Under the pieces are notes generated by a model, which saw only the letters and a list, made by a program, of their open reading frames with translations, was not told where the DNA came from and did no database searches. DNA of 37,536 nucleotides from Actinacidiphila rubida (GTDB lineage: Bacteria > Actinomycetota > Actinomycetes > Streptomycetales > Streptomycetaceae), in assembly GCF_900110255.1 (NCBI RefSeq), contig NZ_FODD01000061.1, positions 1-37,536 on the forward strand. The letters are read 5' to 3'. Positions 7,513 to 15,715 of the stretch are shown piece by piece (the first letter of the stretch is position 1; the number at the start of each line of letters is the position of its first letter). The position numbers and the translations under genes are program-made.

Positions 7513-8046
7513 ATGCGTGCAGCACGCATATCCGCCGCCGTCCTTCTCGCCGTCCCCGTCCTGGCCGTGACCGTGCCGGCCGCGGCCGGCGACTCCGTCA
7601 CCGCACCGGGAGAGCTGGGCGGCCCGGTCGCCTCCTTCGGTTTCACCGTCACCCCCAGCACCGTCGCGCCCGGCGACACCGTGACCCTGCGGGCCACCGG
7701 CTGTGCCGCCCCGGCCACGGCCGCCGCCTCCGACCTCTTCGCCACCGTCCCCCTCGGCGTGCACCAGGGTCACGGCCAGTCGGCGCAGGTCACCGTCCGC
7801 AGCGACGCCCGGCCCGGTGTCCGGTACGACGTGGCGTTCACCTGCGGGACGGAGGAGGGCAGCACCCCGCTCACCATCGGCCCCCGCGCGGCGGTCAGCC
7901 CCTCGCCCGCCCCGCGCGCCGCCGCGCACACCGGCCTCGGCGGGGCCGTCTCCGGTCCTGGCGCCGTCGAGGTCGCCCTCGGCGCGGCCCTGGTCGGCGC
8001 CGCCGGCGTCCTCATCTTCCGCCGCGCCCGCACCCCGCACCGCTGA
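7513..8046 (+). CDS. Secreted, C-terminally anchored protein of unknown function
   Basis: 177 residues from ATG 7513. It has a classical Sec signal (MRAARISAAVLLAVPVLAVTVPAAAG, cleavage near residue 26). An Ig/beta-sandwich-like body follows, with FTVTPSTVAPGDTVTLRATGC and a second cysteine in VAFTC that probably pair, then a Pro/Ser/Ala linker. A C-terminal hydrophobic helix (about 147-170) is followed by RRARTPHR, a stop-transfer pattern like that of sortase substrates, although no LPxTG-type motif is visible. Many streptomycetes encode such small anchored surface proteins without known role. The 224-bp gap to the next gene contains GATAAT (8166-8171), a possible -10 element for that gene. 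Confidence 0.7.
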   Translation: MRAARISAAVLLAVPVLAVTVPAAAGDSVTAPGELGGPVASFGFTVTPSTVAPGDTVTLRATGCAAPATAAASDLFATVPLGVHQGHGQSAQVTVRSDARPGVRYDVAFTCGTEEGSTPLTIGPRAAVSPSPAPRAAAHTGLGGAVSGPGAVEVALGAALVGAAGVLIFRRARTPHR

Positions 8047-8270
8047 AATTCGAGCGGGCGGCGGCCCGGCACCCGGCGGTGCGCCGGGACCGGACGCCCG
8101 CAGCCCCGGAACGCGGCCCGCCGCGTCCGGCGTCCGGCGGACGGGTGGCTTCCGGCGACTGCGGCGATAATGGCAGGGATGCGGACGAAACGTGGCAGAA
8201 GGGTCCAGGCCTCCCGTCCTGCGGGCCGCTGCGACGGCCCCGGCGCCGGGTGCCGGACCGGAGCGCGTGC

Positions 8271-9014
8271 ATGACCGCGCCGAGGCGGCAGGCGCCCGGC
8301 GGCTACGACCCCCGTGTCGGGCCACCCGCGTCGCGCCGCCGTGTTCCGCCGCCGGAGATCGGCCCCGGGGAGCGGCTGGCCATCAACGGCATGGGCAGCT
8401 TCGACTGGGACCTCGACCAGGGCACCTTCGACCTCGACGAGATCGGCCTCGAGGTCTTCGACCTGCGCCCCGAGGAGTTCGACGGGCGCCCGGACTCGCT
8501 GGTCATGCGGGTGACGCCCGAGGAGGGCGCCCGGCTGGACATCGCGCTGCGCAAGGCGCTGCACTCCGGCCACCGCAGCTACGGCGGGTACTTCCAGGTC
8601 ACCCGGCGGGACGGGGTCAAGCAGTGGACCCACACCCAGGGCACGATCCTGCGCGACGAGGCGGGCACCGCACGCCGCGTCGTCGGCATCGTCCGTGACG
8701 CCACCGAGGAACTGGAGCAGACCCCCGGCATTCCGGGGTCCGCCGAGTCCGCGGAGCCGGGCGCCGAGGCGGACCCGGCCGGTGCGGGGCCCGGGACCCG
8801 CGGCGCCCGGCCGAGCCTGTCCGCCTACGTCCGCCGCACCACGGACGCCCTGTCCCACACGGTCACCGTGGACGACGTGTGCGCGGTGCTCGCCGGCGCC
8901 GGCGCGCTGGACCGGTTCGGCGCCGACGGACTCGTGCTGGCCCTGGCCGAGGGCGGCGCGCTGCGCATCGGCGCGGTCGGCGGCGAACCCGTGGTGGCCT
9001 TCGACGAGTTGTAG
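8271..9014 (+). CDS. N-terminal half: PAS domain and start of GAF domain
   Basis: 247 residues from ATG 8271. Residues about 36-142 form a PAS_3-type sensor (NGMGSFDWDLDQG near the start, then GYFQVTRRDGVKQW and VVGIVRDATEE at the end). An acidic, Pro/Gly-rich linker follows (about 145-180), then the first strands of a GAF domain (about 190-247) that stops abruptly after VVAFDEL at a TAG. A GAF domain normally needs about 150 residues, so this product would end inside the fold. Family role: sensing module of RsbU/SpoIIE-type phosphatases that control anti-sigma/anti-anti-sigma switches in Streptomyces. Confidence 0.72.
   Translation: MTAPRRQAPGGYDPRVGPPASRRRVPPPEIGPGERLAINGMGSFDWDLDQGTFDLDEIGLEVFDLRPEEFDGRPDSLVMRVTPEEGARLDIALRKALHSGHRSYGGYFQVTRRDGVKQWTHTQGTILRDEAGTARRVVGIVRDATEELEQTPGIPGSAESAEPGAEADPAGAGPGTRGARPSLSAYVRRTTDALSHTVTVDDVCAVLAGAGALDRFGADGLVLALAEGGALRIGAVGGEPVVAFDEL
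9012..9014 (+). other. In-frame TAG interrupting the GAF domain
   Basis: The sequence reads GAG TTG TAG GTC CGC. A single C-to-T (CAG) or G-to-A (TGG) change would create it. No recoding hairpin or pyrrolysine-system gene is seen nearby, so a mutation or base-calling error is the simplest explanation. Confidence 0.8.
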
Positions 9015-9056
9015 GTCCGCCGCCTCGACACGTCGCTGCCGCTGTCGCAGGTCGTC

Positions 9057-10478
9057 ATGAGCGGGCGGCCCCGGTTCGCCACGTCCCTGACCGAACTGGC
9101 CCGCCGCTTCCCGCTGTTGCGCCCTTTCGTCGACCGGGTCCAGGTGGACGCGGCCGCGTTCCTGCCGCTCGTCGCACAGGCGCGGACGATCGGCGCGCTC
9201 GGCCTGTTCTTCCGCGGCCGCGACCGGTTCACCCGCGAGGAACGCGAGACGTACATGGCGCTGGCGGGAGTGCTGGCGCAGGCGCTGCAGCGGGCCATCC
9301 TCTTCGACCAGGAACGGGAGTTCGCCACCGGGCTCCAGGAGTCGATGCTGCCGCGGCACATCCCCCGGTTCGAGGGCGCCGAGATCGCCGTCCGCTACCA
9401 CAGCGCCTGGAGCGGGCGCGAGGTCGGCGGGGACTGGTACGACGTGGTGGCCCTGCCGCAGGACCGGGTGGGCCTGGTCATCGGCGACGTCCAGGGCCAC
9501 GACACCCACGCGGCCGCCGTGATGGGCCAGTTGCGCATCGCCCTGCGCGCCTACGCCGCCGAGGGCCACCCGCCGTCGACGGTGCTGGCCCGCGGCTCGC
9601 GCTTCCTCGCCGAACTGGACACCGAGCGCTTCGCGACCTGTGCCTACGCCGAGGTGGACCTCGCGGCCGGCACCGTGCGCACCGCCCGCGCCGGGCACCT
9701 GGGCCCGCTGGTCCGGCACACCGACGGCCGCACCGGCTGGCCGAACGTCCGCGGCGGCATGCCGCTGGGCCTGGCCACCGTCATGGACCTCCACGAGTTC
9801 CCCGAGGCGCGCATCGACCTGGTGCCCGGCGAGACGCTGGTGTTCTGCACCGACGGGCTGGTGGAGGAGCGCGGCCTCGACATCACGATCGGCATGCAGG
9901 CGCTCGCCGAGGCGGTCCACCACGGGCCGGACCGTGCCGAGGACCTGGCCGACCATCTCGCCGAGGCGCTGTGGGAACGCTGGGGCTCCAACGACGACGT
10001 GGCGCTGCTGATCCTGCGCCGCGCCCCCGACCCCGGGACCACGCACGCGCCGCGCGTCCACCAGTACGTGCACCAGGCCGACCCCGAGGGACTCGCCGAC
10101 GCGCGCGCCGCCCTGCGCCAGGCACTGTCCGGCTGGGGCCTGGCGGCCCTCGCCGACGACGTCGAACTGGCGGCCGGCGAGCTGCTGGTCAACGTGCTGC
10201 TGCACACCGAGGGCGGTGCGGTCCTCACCCTGGAGGTACTGCCCGAACCGGTCCGGCGGGTGCGCCTGTCGGTGCAGGACCGGTCCAGCGTGTGGCCGCG
10301 CCGCCGGTCGCCCGGCGAGGCGGCCACCTCAGGCCGCGGGCTGCTGATGATCGAGGCGCTCGCCACCCGGTGGGGCGTGGAGCCGCGGGGCGACGGGAAG
10401 GCCGTGTGGTGCGAGTTCACCCCGGCCGACACGGACGCCGCGCCCGCGGCGGACACCCTGACGCCGGTGATCAGCTGA
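9057..10478 (+). CDS. C-terminal half: rest of GAF, PP2C (SpoIIE) phosphatase and HATPase
   Basis: 473 residues if begun at ATG 9057, but no purine-rich ribosome-binding site precedes that codon, so independent translation is doubtful. Residues 1-80 complete a GAF domain. Residues about 90-335 are a SpoIIE/PP2C phosphatase with metal-binding Asp in GGDWYD (D126) and GDVQGHD (D144), plus FCTDGLVEE and NDDVALLIL. Residues about 345-465 are an RsbW-like histidine-kinase ATPase with the N-box ELLVNVLLH, D-SS and GRGL motifs. By family it would dephosphorylate an anti-sigma-factor antagonist and also bind ATP or act as a protein kinase. All catalytic motifs look intact, so any inactivation would be recent. 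Confidence 0.75.
   Translation: MSGRPRFATSLTELARRFPLLRPFVDRVQVDAAAFLPLVAQARTIGALGLFFRGRDRFTREERETYMALAGVLAQALQRAILFDQEREFATGLQESMLPRHIPRFEGAEIAVRYHSAWSGREVGGDWYDVVALPQDRVGLVIGDVQGHDTHAAAVMGQLRIALRAYAAEGHPPSTVLARGSRFLAELDTERFATCAYAEVDLAAGTVRTARAGHLGPLVRHTDGRTGWPNVRGGMPLGLATVMDLHEFPEARIDLVPGETLVFCTDGLVEERGLDITIGMQALAEAVHHGPDRAEDLADHLAEALWERWGSNDDVALLILRRAPDPGTTHAPRVHQYVHQADPEGLADARAALRQALSGWGLAALADDVELAAGELLVNVLLHTEGGAVLTLEVLPEPVRRVRLSVQDRSSVWPRRRSPGEAATSGRGLLMIEALATRWGVEPRGDGKAVWCEFTPADTDAAPAADTLTPVIS
10471..10478. other. Palindrome TCAGCTGA carrying both stop codons of convergent genes
   Basis: The plus-strand gene ends ...AGC TGA at 10478 and the minus-strand gene ends ...AGC TGA at 10471. 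The two reading frames overlap by the same eight bases, and each strand reads Ser-stop. No terminator hairpin separates the two genes. Confidence 0.9.
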
Positions 10479-11964
10479 CGTTGATCGCGGTGTCGTCGAC
10501 GACGAAGGACGTCTGGAGCTTGGAGCCCTCCACGCCGGTGAACTTCAGCGTCACCGTCTGCCCGGCGTACGCGCTCAGGTCCGCGGTGTGCTGCGCGTAC
10601 CCCGAGTTGGCGTTGACGTTGGAGTACGACCCGACCGTGCCGAGTACCGTGCCCGAGGAGTTGAGCACCTGGACCTTCAGCGTGTCGTACGCCGTCGAGC
10701 CGGTCTCCGCGGTGTCGATGTGCAGCCAGTAGGACAGCGTCGCCGCGCAGCCCGCCGGGATCGTCACGGACTGGGACACGGTGTCCGTGGTGGCCGTGCC
10801 GTAGCCGTCGAGCCACGCCTTGTACGAACCGCCGTGCGCCGCCTCGCCGGTGTCGTTGGTGATGACGCCGGTGGACGCCGACCACGAGGTGTTGCCCGAC
10901 TCGAACCCGGGGTTGAGCAGCAGCTGCTTCGGCGTGCACGTGCCGCCGGTCGGCGGGGTGGTGGGCGGCGTGGTCGGGGGAGTCGTCGTCCCCGAGCCGC
11001 TGCCGGCCAGCCAGGCGGTCGCGTTGAGGGCGAGCGCCGCGTCCGTGCCCGCCGGGTCGTCCCAGCCGTTGTACAGCGTGTTGCCGGACTGCCCGGTGCC
11101 GTCGTCGACCGGCGAACTGTCGCCCCAGATCGCGACCTTGCCGCTGCCGAACGTGCTGGTGACGAAGAACGCGCCGGTGTTGCCCGAGTAACCCGTCCGG
11201 TACAGGAGCCCCTTGACGTTGGGGTTGTCGGCGGGATTGAGCGTGAAGGTGGTGCCGTCACGCAGGATGCTGCCGGTCACCGTGCCGAACGGGCCGTGCA
11301 GCACCGGGTCCGAACTGTCGCTGATCGCCCGCGGGTTGTCGGTGCTGACGTCGAGCAGGTCGACGGAGAACCCGAACGGGTCGGTGGAGTCGACCGTGTT
11401 GTTGGTCAGCAGGTCGTTGATCACGCACGGCGAGTCGCAACCGTCGTTGTTGCGGTCGCTGTTGTTGTGGTCGGAGATCAGGAACAGGCCGCCGCCGTTG
11501 TGCACGAACGTCATCACCGCGGTCTTCTCCGCGGCGGTGAGCTTGATGTTCGGCTCGTCGACGACGAACGTGTCGAAGTTGCTCAGGTCCTGCGGGTTCG
11601 ACGTGTCGCCGTACGTGATGGTCCTGCCCGACGGCAGCGTGTTCAGCGCGTAGCCGCCGGCCTTCTGCAGGGCCACGCCCCACGCGGACAGGGCGCCGGT
11701 CCAGTCCGTCTCGGTGCTCGGCGACGGGTTCTGGGCGAGCGGGTCGGGCTGGCTGGTGCTGATGATCCAGTCCGCGTTGCCCGCGGTCTCGGCCTTGGTG
11801 TTGTCGAACAGTACGCGGTGGGTGGTCGCCGCGGCCGGCGCGGCACTGCCGGCCGGGGCGGCCTGGGCGTTGCCCGCGGCGACTCCGGCGGCCGCCAGGC
11901 CGATGGTGCCGGCGGCGGCGAGGGCGGCGATCAGCATGCGGCGGGGGGAACGTGGTCCAGGCAT
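10471..11964 (-). CDS. Secreted GATase-like-fold protein with protease-type C-terminal beta-sandwich
   Basis: 497 residues from ATG 11964, with GGAGG seven bases upstream. It has a signal peptide (about 1-36, AQAAP cleavage-like site). Residues about 45-325 form an alpha/beta region beginning RVLFDNTKAETAGNADW, with FVVDEPNIKL, VHNGGGLFLISDH and later VAIWGDSSPVDDG; this resembles the class-I-glutamine-amidotransferase-like fold of DUF4350 proteins and is often labelled hydrolase. A TTPPTTPPTTPPT linker follows, then a domain (about 345-497) starting LLLNPGFESG and ending TSFVVDDTAINVS, the beta-sandwich commonly appended to Streptomyces secreted peptidases. I see no protease catalytic triad. 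The catalytic role is unknown. Confidence 0.75.
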   Translation of the reverse strand: MPGPRSPRRMLIAALAAAGTIGLAAAGVAAGNAQAAPAGSAAPAAATTHRVLFDNTKAETAGNADWIISTSQPDPLAQNPSPSTETDWTGALSAWGVALQKAGGYALNTLPSGRTITYGDTSNPQDLSNFDTFVVDEPNIKLTAAEKTAVMTFVHNGGGLFLISDHNNSDRNNDGCDSPCVINDLLTNNTVDSTDPFGFSVDLLDVSTDNPRAISDSSDPVLHGPFGTVTGSILRDGTTFTLNPADNPNVKGLLYRTGYSGNTGAFFVTSTFGSGKVAIWGDSSPVDDGTGQSGNTLYNGWDDPAGTDAALALNATAWLAGSGSGTTTPPTTPPTTPPTGGTCTPKQLLLNPGFESGNTSWSASTGVITNDTGEAAHGGSYKAWLDGYGTATTDTVSQSVTIPAGCAATLSYWLHIDTAETGSTAYDTLKVQVLNSSGTVLGTVGSYSNVNANSGYAQHTADLSAYAGQTVTLKFTGVEGSKLQTSFVVDDTAINVS

Positions 11965-12068
11965 CCGTCAACCTCCAGGTGGGGGTGGGGGAGTGATGAG
12001 GCGGGATGTGCGGGGACATGGGGGGGATGGGTGACGCGACGTGACGTGCGGGACGAGTCTGCGCGCGT

Positions 12069-12098
12069 AGAATATGACATGTATGTGCCAGGAGTTAA
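12069..12098 (-). promoter_or_regulatory. Possible promoter for the secreted GATase-like gene
   Basis: Read on the minus strand, TTAACT (12098-12093) is separated by 18 bases from TATTCT (12074-12069), in the only AT-rich patch of this gap. It points to the start at 11964 and would give a leader of roughly 100 bases. The hexamers match the vegetative consensus only in part. Confidence 0.35.
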
Positions 12099-12411
12099 GG
12101 GGGGATGAACGGTTCCGGTCGGGGACCGCCCGCCGCACACGCCCCCCGGACACCGTCGAAGGGCCGCCGCCGGCGCCCCGAGCCTGCCACCCGCAGTCGT
12201 GCCGTGTGCGCCGAGCGGGTGCCCCGGCAGGTCCGGCGGGCGCGCGGCCTCGCGGCGGCAGGCGGCGGGGAGCAGGATGGACCGGGGTGCGGGAGCCGCC
12301 GTGCCGCCCGGACGCCCGGGCGTGTCGCGCGGGGCCGGGCGCCCTGCCGGCCCGGAGGGGCCGGTCCGGCCTGTCACCCGCCGCCAAGGCATCCGCCCGA
12401 GGAGGAGCAGC
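12099..12411. other. GC-rich intergenic stretch before the dehydrogenase
   Basis: Open frames here are arginine/proline/glycine-rich and lack ribosome-binding sites, so none is called. The only clear signal is GAGGAGGAG (12399-12407), the ribosome-binding site of the gene starting at 12412. Confidence 0.5.
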
Positions 12412-13809
12412 ATGCCCATCGCCACCGTGAACCCCGCGACCGGGGAGACCGTCAGGACGTTCGAACCCCTGGGCGCCGACGGCATCGAGGAGCGCGTCGC
12501 CCGGGCCGACCGCACCTTCCGCAGCTACCGGGCCACCGACTTCGCCTCCCGCGCCGCCCTCCTCGCCTCGACCGCGGACCTGCTGGACAAGGAGCGCGAG
12601 GACATCGCGCGCACCATGACGCTGGAGATGGGCAAGACCCTGGCCTCCGCGCGCGCCGAGGCGGCCAAGTGCGCCAAGGCGATGCGCTGGTACGCGGCCA
12701 ACGGCGAGCGGCTGCTGGCCGACGAGCACCCCGCGGACGCCGACGTCCAGGACAGCGGCGCCCACCGCGCGCTGGTGCGCTACCGCCCGCTCGGCGTGGT
12801 CCTGGCCGTGATGCCCTGGAACTTCCCGCTCTGGCAGGTCGTCAGGTTCGCCGCCCCCGCGCTGATGGCCGGCAACACGGGCCTGCTCAAGCACGCGTCC
12901 AACGTCCCGCAGACCGCCCTGTACCTGGGCGGCCTCTTCCACCGGGCCGGTTTCCCCGAGGGCTGCTTCCAGACCCTGCTGATCGGGTCCGGCGCGGTCG
13001 AGTCGGTGCTGCGCGATCCGCGGGTCGCCGCGGCCACGCTCACCGGCAGCGAGGGTGCGGGGCGCTCGATCGCGTCCGTGGCCGGCGACGAGATCAAGCC
13101 GACGGTGCTCGAACTCGGCGGCAGCGACCCGTTCGTGGTGATGCCCTCGGCGGCCGGCGAGCTGGACCACGCGGTGGCCACCGCGGTGACGGCCCGCGTG
13201 CAGAACAACGGCCAGTCGTGCATCGCGGCCAAGCGCTTCATCGTCCACGAGGACGTCTACGACGCCTTCACGCAGCGCTTCGCCCGCGCCATGGAGGCGC
13301 TCGTGGTCGGCGACCCCATGGAGGAGTCCACCGACGTCGGCCCGCTGTCCACCGAGCAGGGCAGGGCCGACCTGGAGGAGCTGGTCGACGACGCGCTCGC
13401 CCGGGGCGCGCAGGCGCTGTGCGGGGCGCGGCGGCCCGAGGGGCGGACGGCCGGCTGGTTCTACACACCCACGGTCCTCGCCGGTGTGACGCCGGAGATG
13501 CGCATCCACCGCGAGGAGGCCTTCGGCCCGGTCGCCACCGTGTACCGGGTACGCGATCTGGACGCCGCGGTCGAGGTCGCCAACGACTCCCCGTTCGGGC
13601 TGAGTTCCAATGTCTGGACGCGCGACGAGGACGAGCAGCGCAGGTTCGCCGCCGACCTCGCGGCGGGCGGCGTGTACTTCAACGGCATGACGGCCTCGCA
13701 TCCCGCGTTCCCGTTCGGCGGCGTCAAGCGCTCCGGGTACGGCCGTGAGCTGTCCGGCCACGGGATCCGTGCGTTCTGCAACGTGACGACCCTCTGGTAC
13801 GGCCGCTGA
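12412..13809 (+). CDS. gabD1: NAD(P)-dependent succinate-semialdehyde dehydrogenase (GabD1-like)
   Basis: 465 residues from ATG 12412, a few bases after a GAGGAGGAG ribosome-binding run. It is a single aldehyde-dehydrogenase fold with catalytic N137 in MPWNFPLWQ, general base E234 in LELGGSDP and nucleophile C270 in NNGQSCIAAKRF. The N-terminus (MPIATVNPATGETV) and C-terminus (FPFGGVKRSGYGRELSGHGI) closely resemble actinobacterial GabD1. The length is slightly short of classic 480-residue ALDHs but normal for GabD1. Role: oxidation of succinate semialdehyde to succinate in the GABA/2-oxoglutarate bypass. It is monocistronic by spacing; 199 bp separate it from the FUSC gene. Substrate assignment is by family resemblance. 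Confidence 0.9.
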   Translation: MPIATVNPATGETVRTFEPLGADGIEERVARADRTFRSYRATDFASRAALLASTADLLDKEREDIARTMTLEMGKTLASARAEAAKCAKAMRWYAANGERLLADEHPADADVQDSGAHRALVRYRPLGVVLAVMPWNFPLWQVVRFAAPALMAGNTGLLKHASNVPQTALYLGGLFHRAGFPEGCFQTLLIGSGAVESVLRDPRVAAATLTGSEGAGRSIASVAGDEIKPTVLELGGSDPFVVMPSAAGELDHAVATAVTARVQNNGQSCIAAKRFIVHEDVYDAFTQRFARAMEALVVGDPMEESTDVGPLSTEQGRADLEELVDDALARGAQALCGARRPEGRTAGWFYTPTVLAGVTPEMRIHREEAFGPVATVYRVRDLDAAVEVANDSPFGLSSNVWTRDEDEQRRFAADLAAGGVYFNGMTASHPAFPFGGVKRSGYGRELSGHGIRAFCNVTTLWYGR

Positions 13810-14008
13810 CGCGCGCCGGGGACGACGACGGCGGGCACGCGGCCGGCGGCCCGCCGCGGGCCCACGTGAGGTGAAGGTGTGAACCCGCCTCGCAGCGCCG
13901 CGCCGACGCGCGTCGCGGAGCCCTGCCGAACCTAGGCTGACCGCAGCGAAGAGCCGGGACCTGCGACGCCCGGGCCGTAAGATCGCCGAGAGCGGGAAAG
14001 GGCACGGG

Positions 14009-15274
14009 ATGCCCGACGTACCAGAACCCATGGTCAAGCTGGTCCGGTGGAGTACCGAACCGGCCGCCGTCCAGATCCTGCGATCCACCGCCGCCGCGGT
14101 CATCTCCTATGTCGTCGCCGTCTGGCTCACGCCCCAGCCCGCCCCGCTCACGGCGCCGCTGACCGCCCTCCTGGTGGTCCAGGTCACCCTCTACTCCACC
14201 CTCACCACCGGCATCCGCCGGGTGAACTCCGTGGTGATCGGCGTGCTCATCGCCATCGGATTCAGCGCCCTGGTGGGCCTGACCTGGTGGAGTCTCGGCC
14301 TGATCATCTTCACCTCGCTGCTGATCGGCCGCGTGGTGCCGGTCGGCGAGTTCGAGGTCGAGGTCGCGATCAGCGCGATGCTCGTGCTCGGGGTGACCCA
14401 GGTCGCCAGCCACGCCTGGGACCGGGTGCTGGAGACACTGATCGGCGCCGCGGTCGGCCTGCTCTTCAACCTCCTGCTCGCACCCCCGGTGTGGGTGCAG
14501 TCGGCCGGCGGCTCCATCGAGGCGCTGTCACGCCGGATGGCCCGGCTGTTCCGCGACATGGCGGGCGAGGTGGGCGGACACCTGAGCGTCGAACGCGCCG
14601 CCGACCGGCTGCACGAGGCCCGTCGCGTCGACCACGCGATCGTCGAGGTGGACGCCTCACTGCGCCAGGCCGAGGACAGCCTGCGCTGGAACCCCCGGGT
14701 GCGCGAGGGCCTGCTGTCCCGGATCGTGCTGCGCACCGGCCTCGACACCCTGGAGATCTGCGCCGTGGTGATGCGGGTGCTGTCCCGCACCCTGACGGAC
14801 CTGGCCAAGCACCGCACCGAGGAGGAGCTGTTCCCCCCGGAGACCGCGCAGGCCCTGGAGGAACTGCTCGATCATGTCGCCAACGCCATCGAGAACTTCG
14901 CCGTGCTGATCACCACGCAGGTCGCGGCCAGCGCCGACGCGGCGGAGGAGCGGCTGTCGCAGGCCCTCGCCGACAGCGCGGTCGCCCGTGACCGCACGGC
15001 GGACCTGCTGCTGCACGGCGTGCAGCAGCACCCCCGGCAGTGGCAGCTGCACGGCGCGCTGCTGGCCGAGGTGGACCGGATCCTGGACGAACTGGCCGTG
15101 GAGAAGCGCTCCGAGCGCCTGGTGGAGGAGCTGGACCGCAACTCCTCCGAGGCCAGCGAGCGGCACCCGCGGCTGCAGCTGATCAAACGCCGGCTCGGCA
15201 GCAGCACCGTGGTCCAGCGGACCTCCGCCCCGGTGCGGGCCGCCTTCCGCGGCCTGTCCGACGACGACGACTGA
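14009..15274 (+). CDS. FUSC/aromatic-acid-exporter-family membrane protein
   Basis: 421 residues from ATG 14009 (AAAGGG-type site upstream; an alternative ATG lies at codon 8). The N-terminal half (about 20-160) has roughly five to six closely spaced transmembrane helices, including AAAVISYVVAVWLT, LTALLVVQVTLYSTL, VVIGVLIAIGFSALVGL and LETLIGAAVGLLFNLLLAPP. The C-terminal 255 residues are hydrophilic and strongly helical with many charged heptads, expected to be cytoplasmic. This matches single-module ArAE/FUSC-like proteins implicated in aromatic-acid or toxin efflux; actinobacterial members are uncharacterised. It ends in a Ser-Asp-Asp-Asp-Asp tail. The stop codon lies within the first of three tandem 14-bp repeats. 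Confidence 0.82.
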   Translation: MPDVPEPMVKLVRWSTEPAAVQILRSTAAAVISYVVAVWLTPQPAPLTAPLTALLVVQVTLYSTLTTGIRRVNSVVIGVLIAIGFSALVGLTWWSLGLIIFTSLLIGRVVPVGEFEVEVAISAMLVLGVTQVASHAWDRVLETLIGAAVGLLFNLLLAPPVWVQSAGGSIEALSRRMARLFRDMAGEVGGHLSVERAADRLHEARRVDHAIVEVDASLRQAEDSLRWNPRVREGLLSRIVLRTGLDTLEICAVVMRVLSRTLTDLAKHRTEEELFPPETAQALEELLDHVANAIENFAVLITTQVAASADAAEERLSQALADSAVARDRTADLLLHGVQQHPRQWQLHGALLAEVDRILDELAVEKRSERLVEELDRNSSEASERHPRLQLIKRRLGSSTVVQRTSAPVRAAFRGLSDDDD

Positions 15275-15312
15275 TTCCGGACCACTGATTCCGCACCACT
15301 GATTCCGCACCG
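15271..15312 (+). repeat. Three tandem 14-bp repeats overlapping a stop codon
   Basis: CTGATTCCGGACCA (15271-15284), CTGATTCCGCACCA (15285-15298) and CTGATTCCGCACCG (15299-15312). The TGA of the first unit is the stop codon of the FUSC-like gene; the next two units carry the same TGA downstream in other frames. Probable replication-slippage duplication. Confidence 0.85.
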
Positions 15313-15715
15313 CGCCGTCCCCGGCGGCGCCCACCCGGGGCGACTGCATCCGATCTGCCGGCCCGTCACCGCCGGCGCCCGCCCCGGGCCGCGGGCCGGC
15401 GGGTGCCCCGCCGCGGCCGGTTCCAGCTGAGCGCGCCCGGAACGCCCCGCCCCACCGCGGGGTTCGGGCCGGCCCGCTCCCCGTGCTCCGCCAACTCCCT
15501 TGGCCCGCCTGCGAATCGGTGCTGTCACAAGCATAGACGGCACCGTAGCGCGTCTGTAACACTGCGCCAACACGCACGCAAAATCTGAGCAGATCGACGA
15601 CGGATCTGCATGGAACTGCGCAACTTACCCAGGTGAACCTGCACGTTTCGAATTGTCAAAGCACTGCGCCTCTAGATCGCCTCATCCTCCTGACCCCACG
15701 ACATCGAGGGACGCC
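15313..15715 (+). promoter_or_regulatory. Long regulatory gap upstream of the alpha-1,3-glucanase
   Basis: 403 bp with no believable gene. From about 15520 the sequence becomes much richer in A/T, as expected for a promoter. CAGGT-GA-ACCTG (15630-15641) is a short inverted repeat that could be an operator. GAGGGA (15706-15711) is the ribosome-binding site. A TTGTCA at 15654-15659 could be a -35 element, but no well-spaced -10 was found. Confidence 0.4.

Larger units (their letters stand above)
8271..10478 (+). pseudogene. Interrupted PAS-GAF-PP2C-HATPase regulator (whole locus)
   Basis: The two frames at 8271-9014 and 9057-10478 are in the same phase. Restoring one sense codon at 9012-9014 gives a continuous 736-codon frame. 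The 42 bases between the TAG and the downstream ATG translate sensibly as GAF sequence (VRRLDTSLPLSQVV), so nothing is missing except the stop codon. This is either a nonsense-inactivated gene, a sequencing error, or a readthrough site. The fragments are annotated separately below. Confidence 0.75.
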
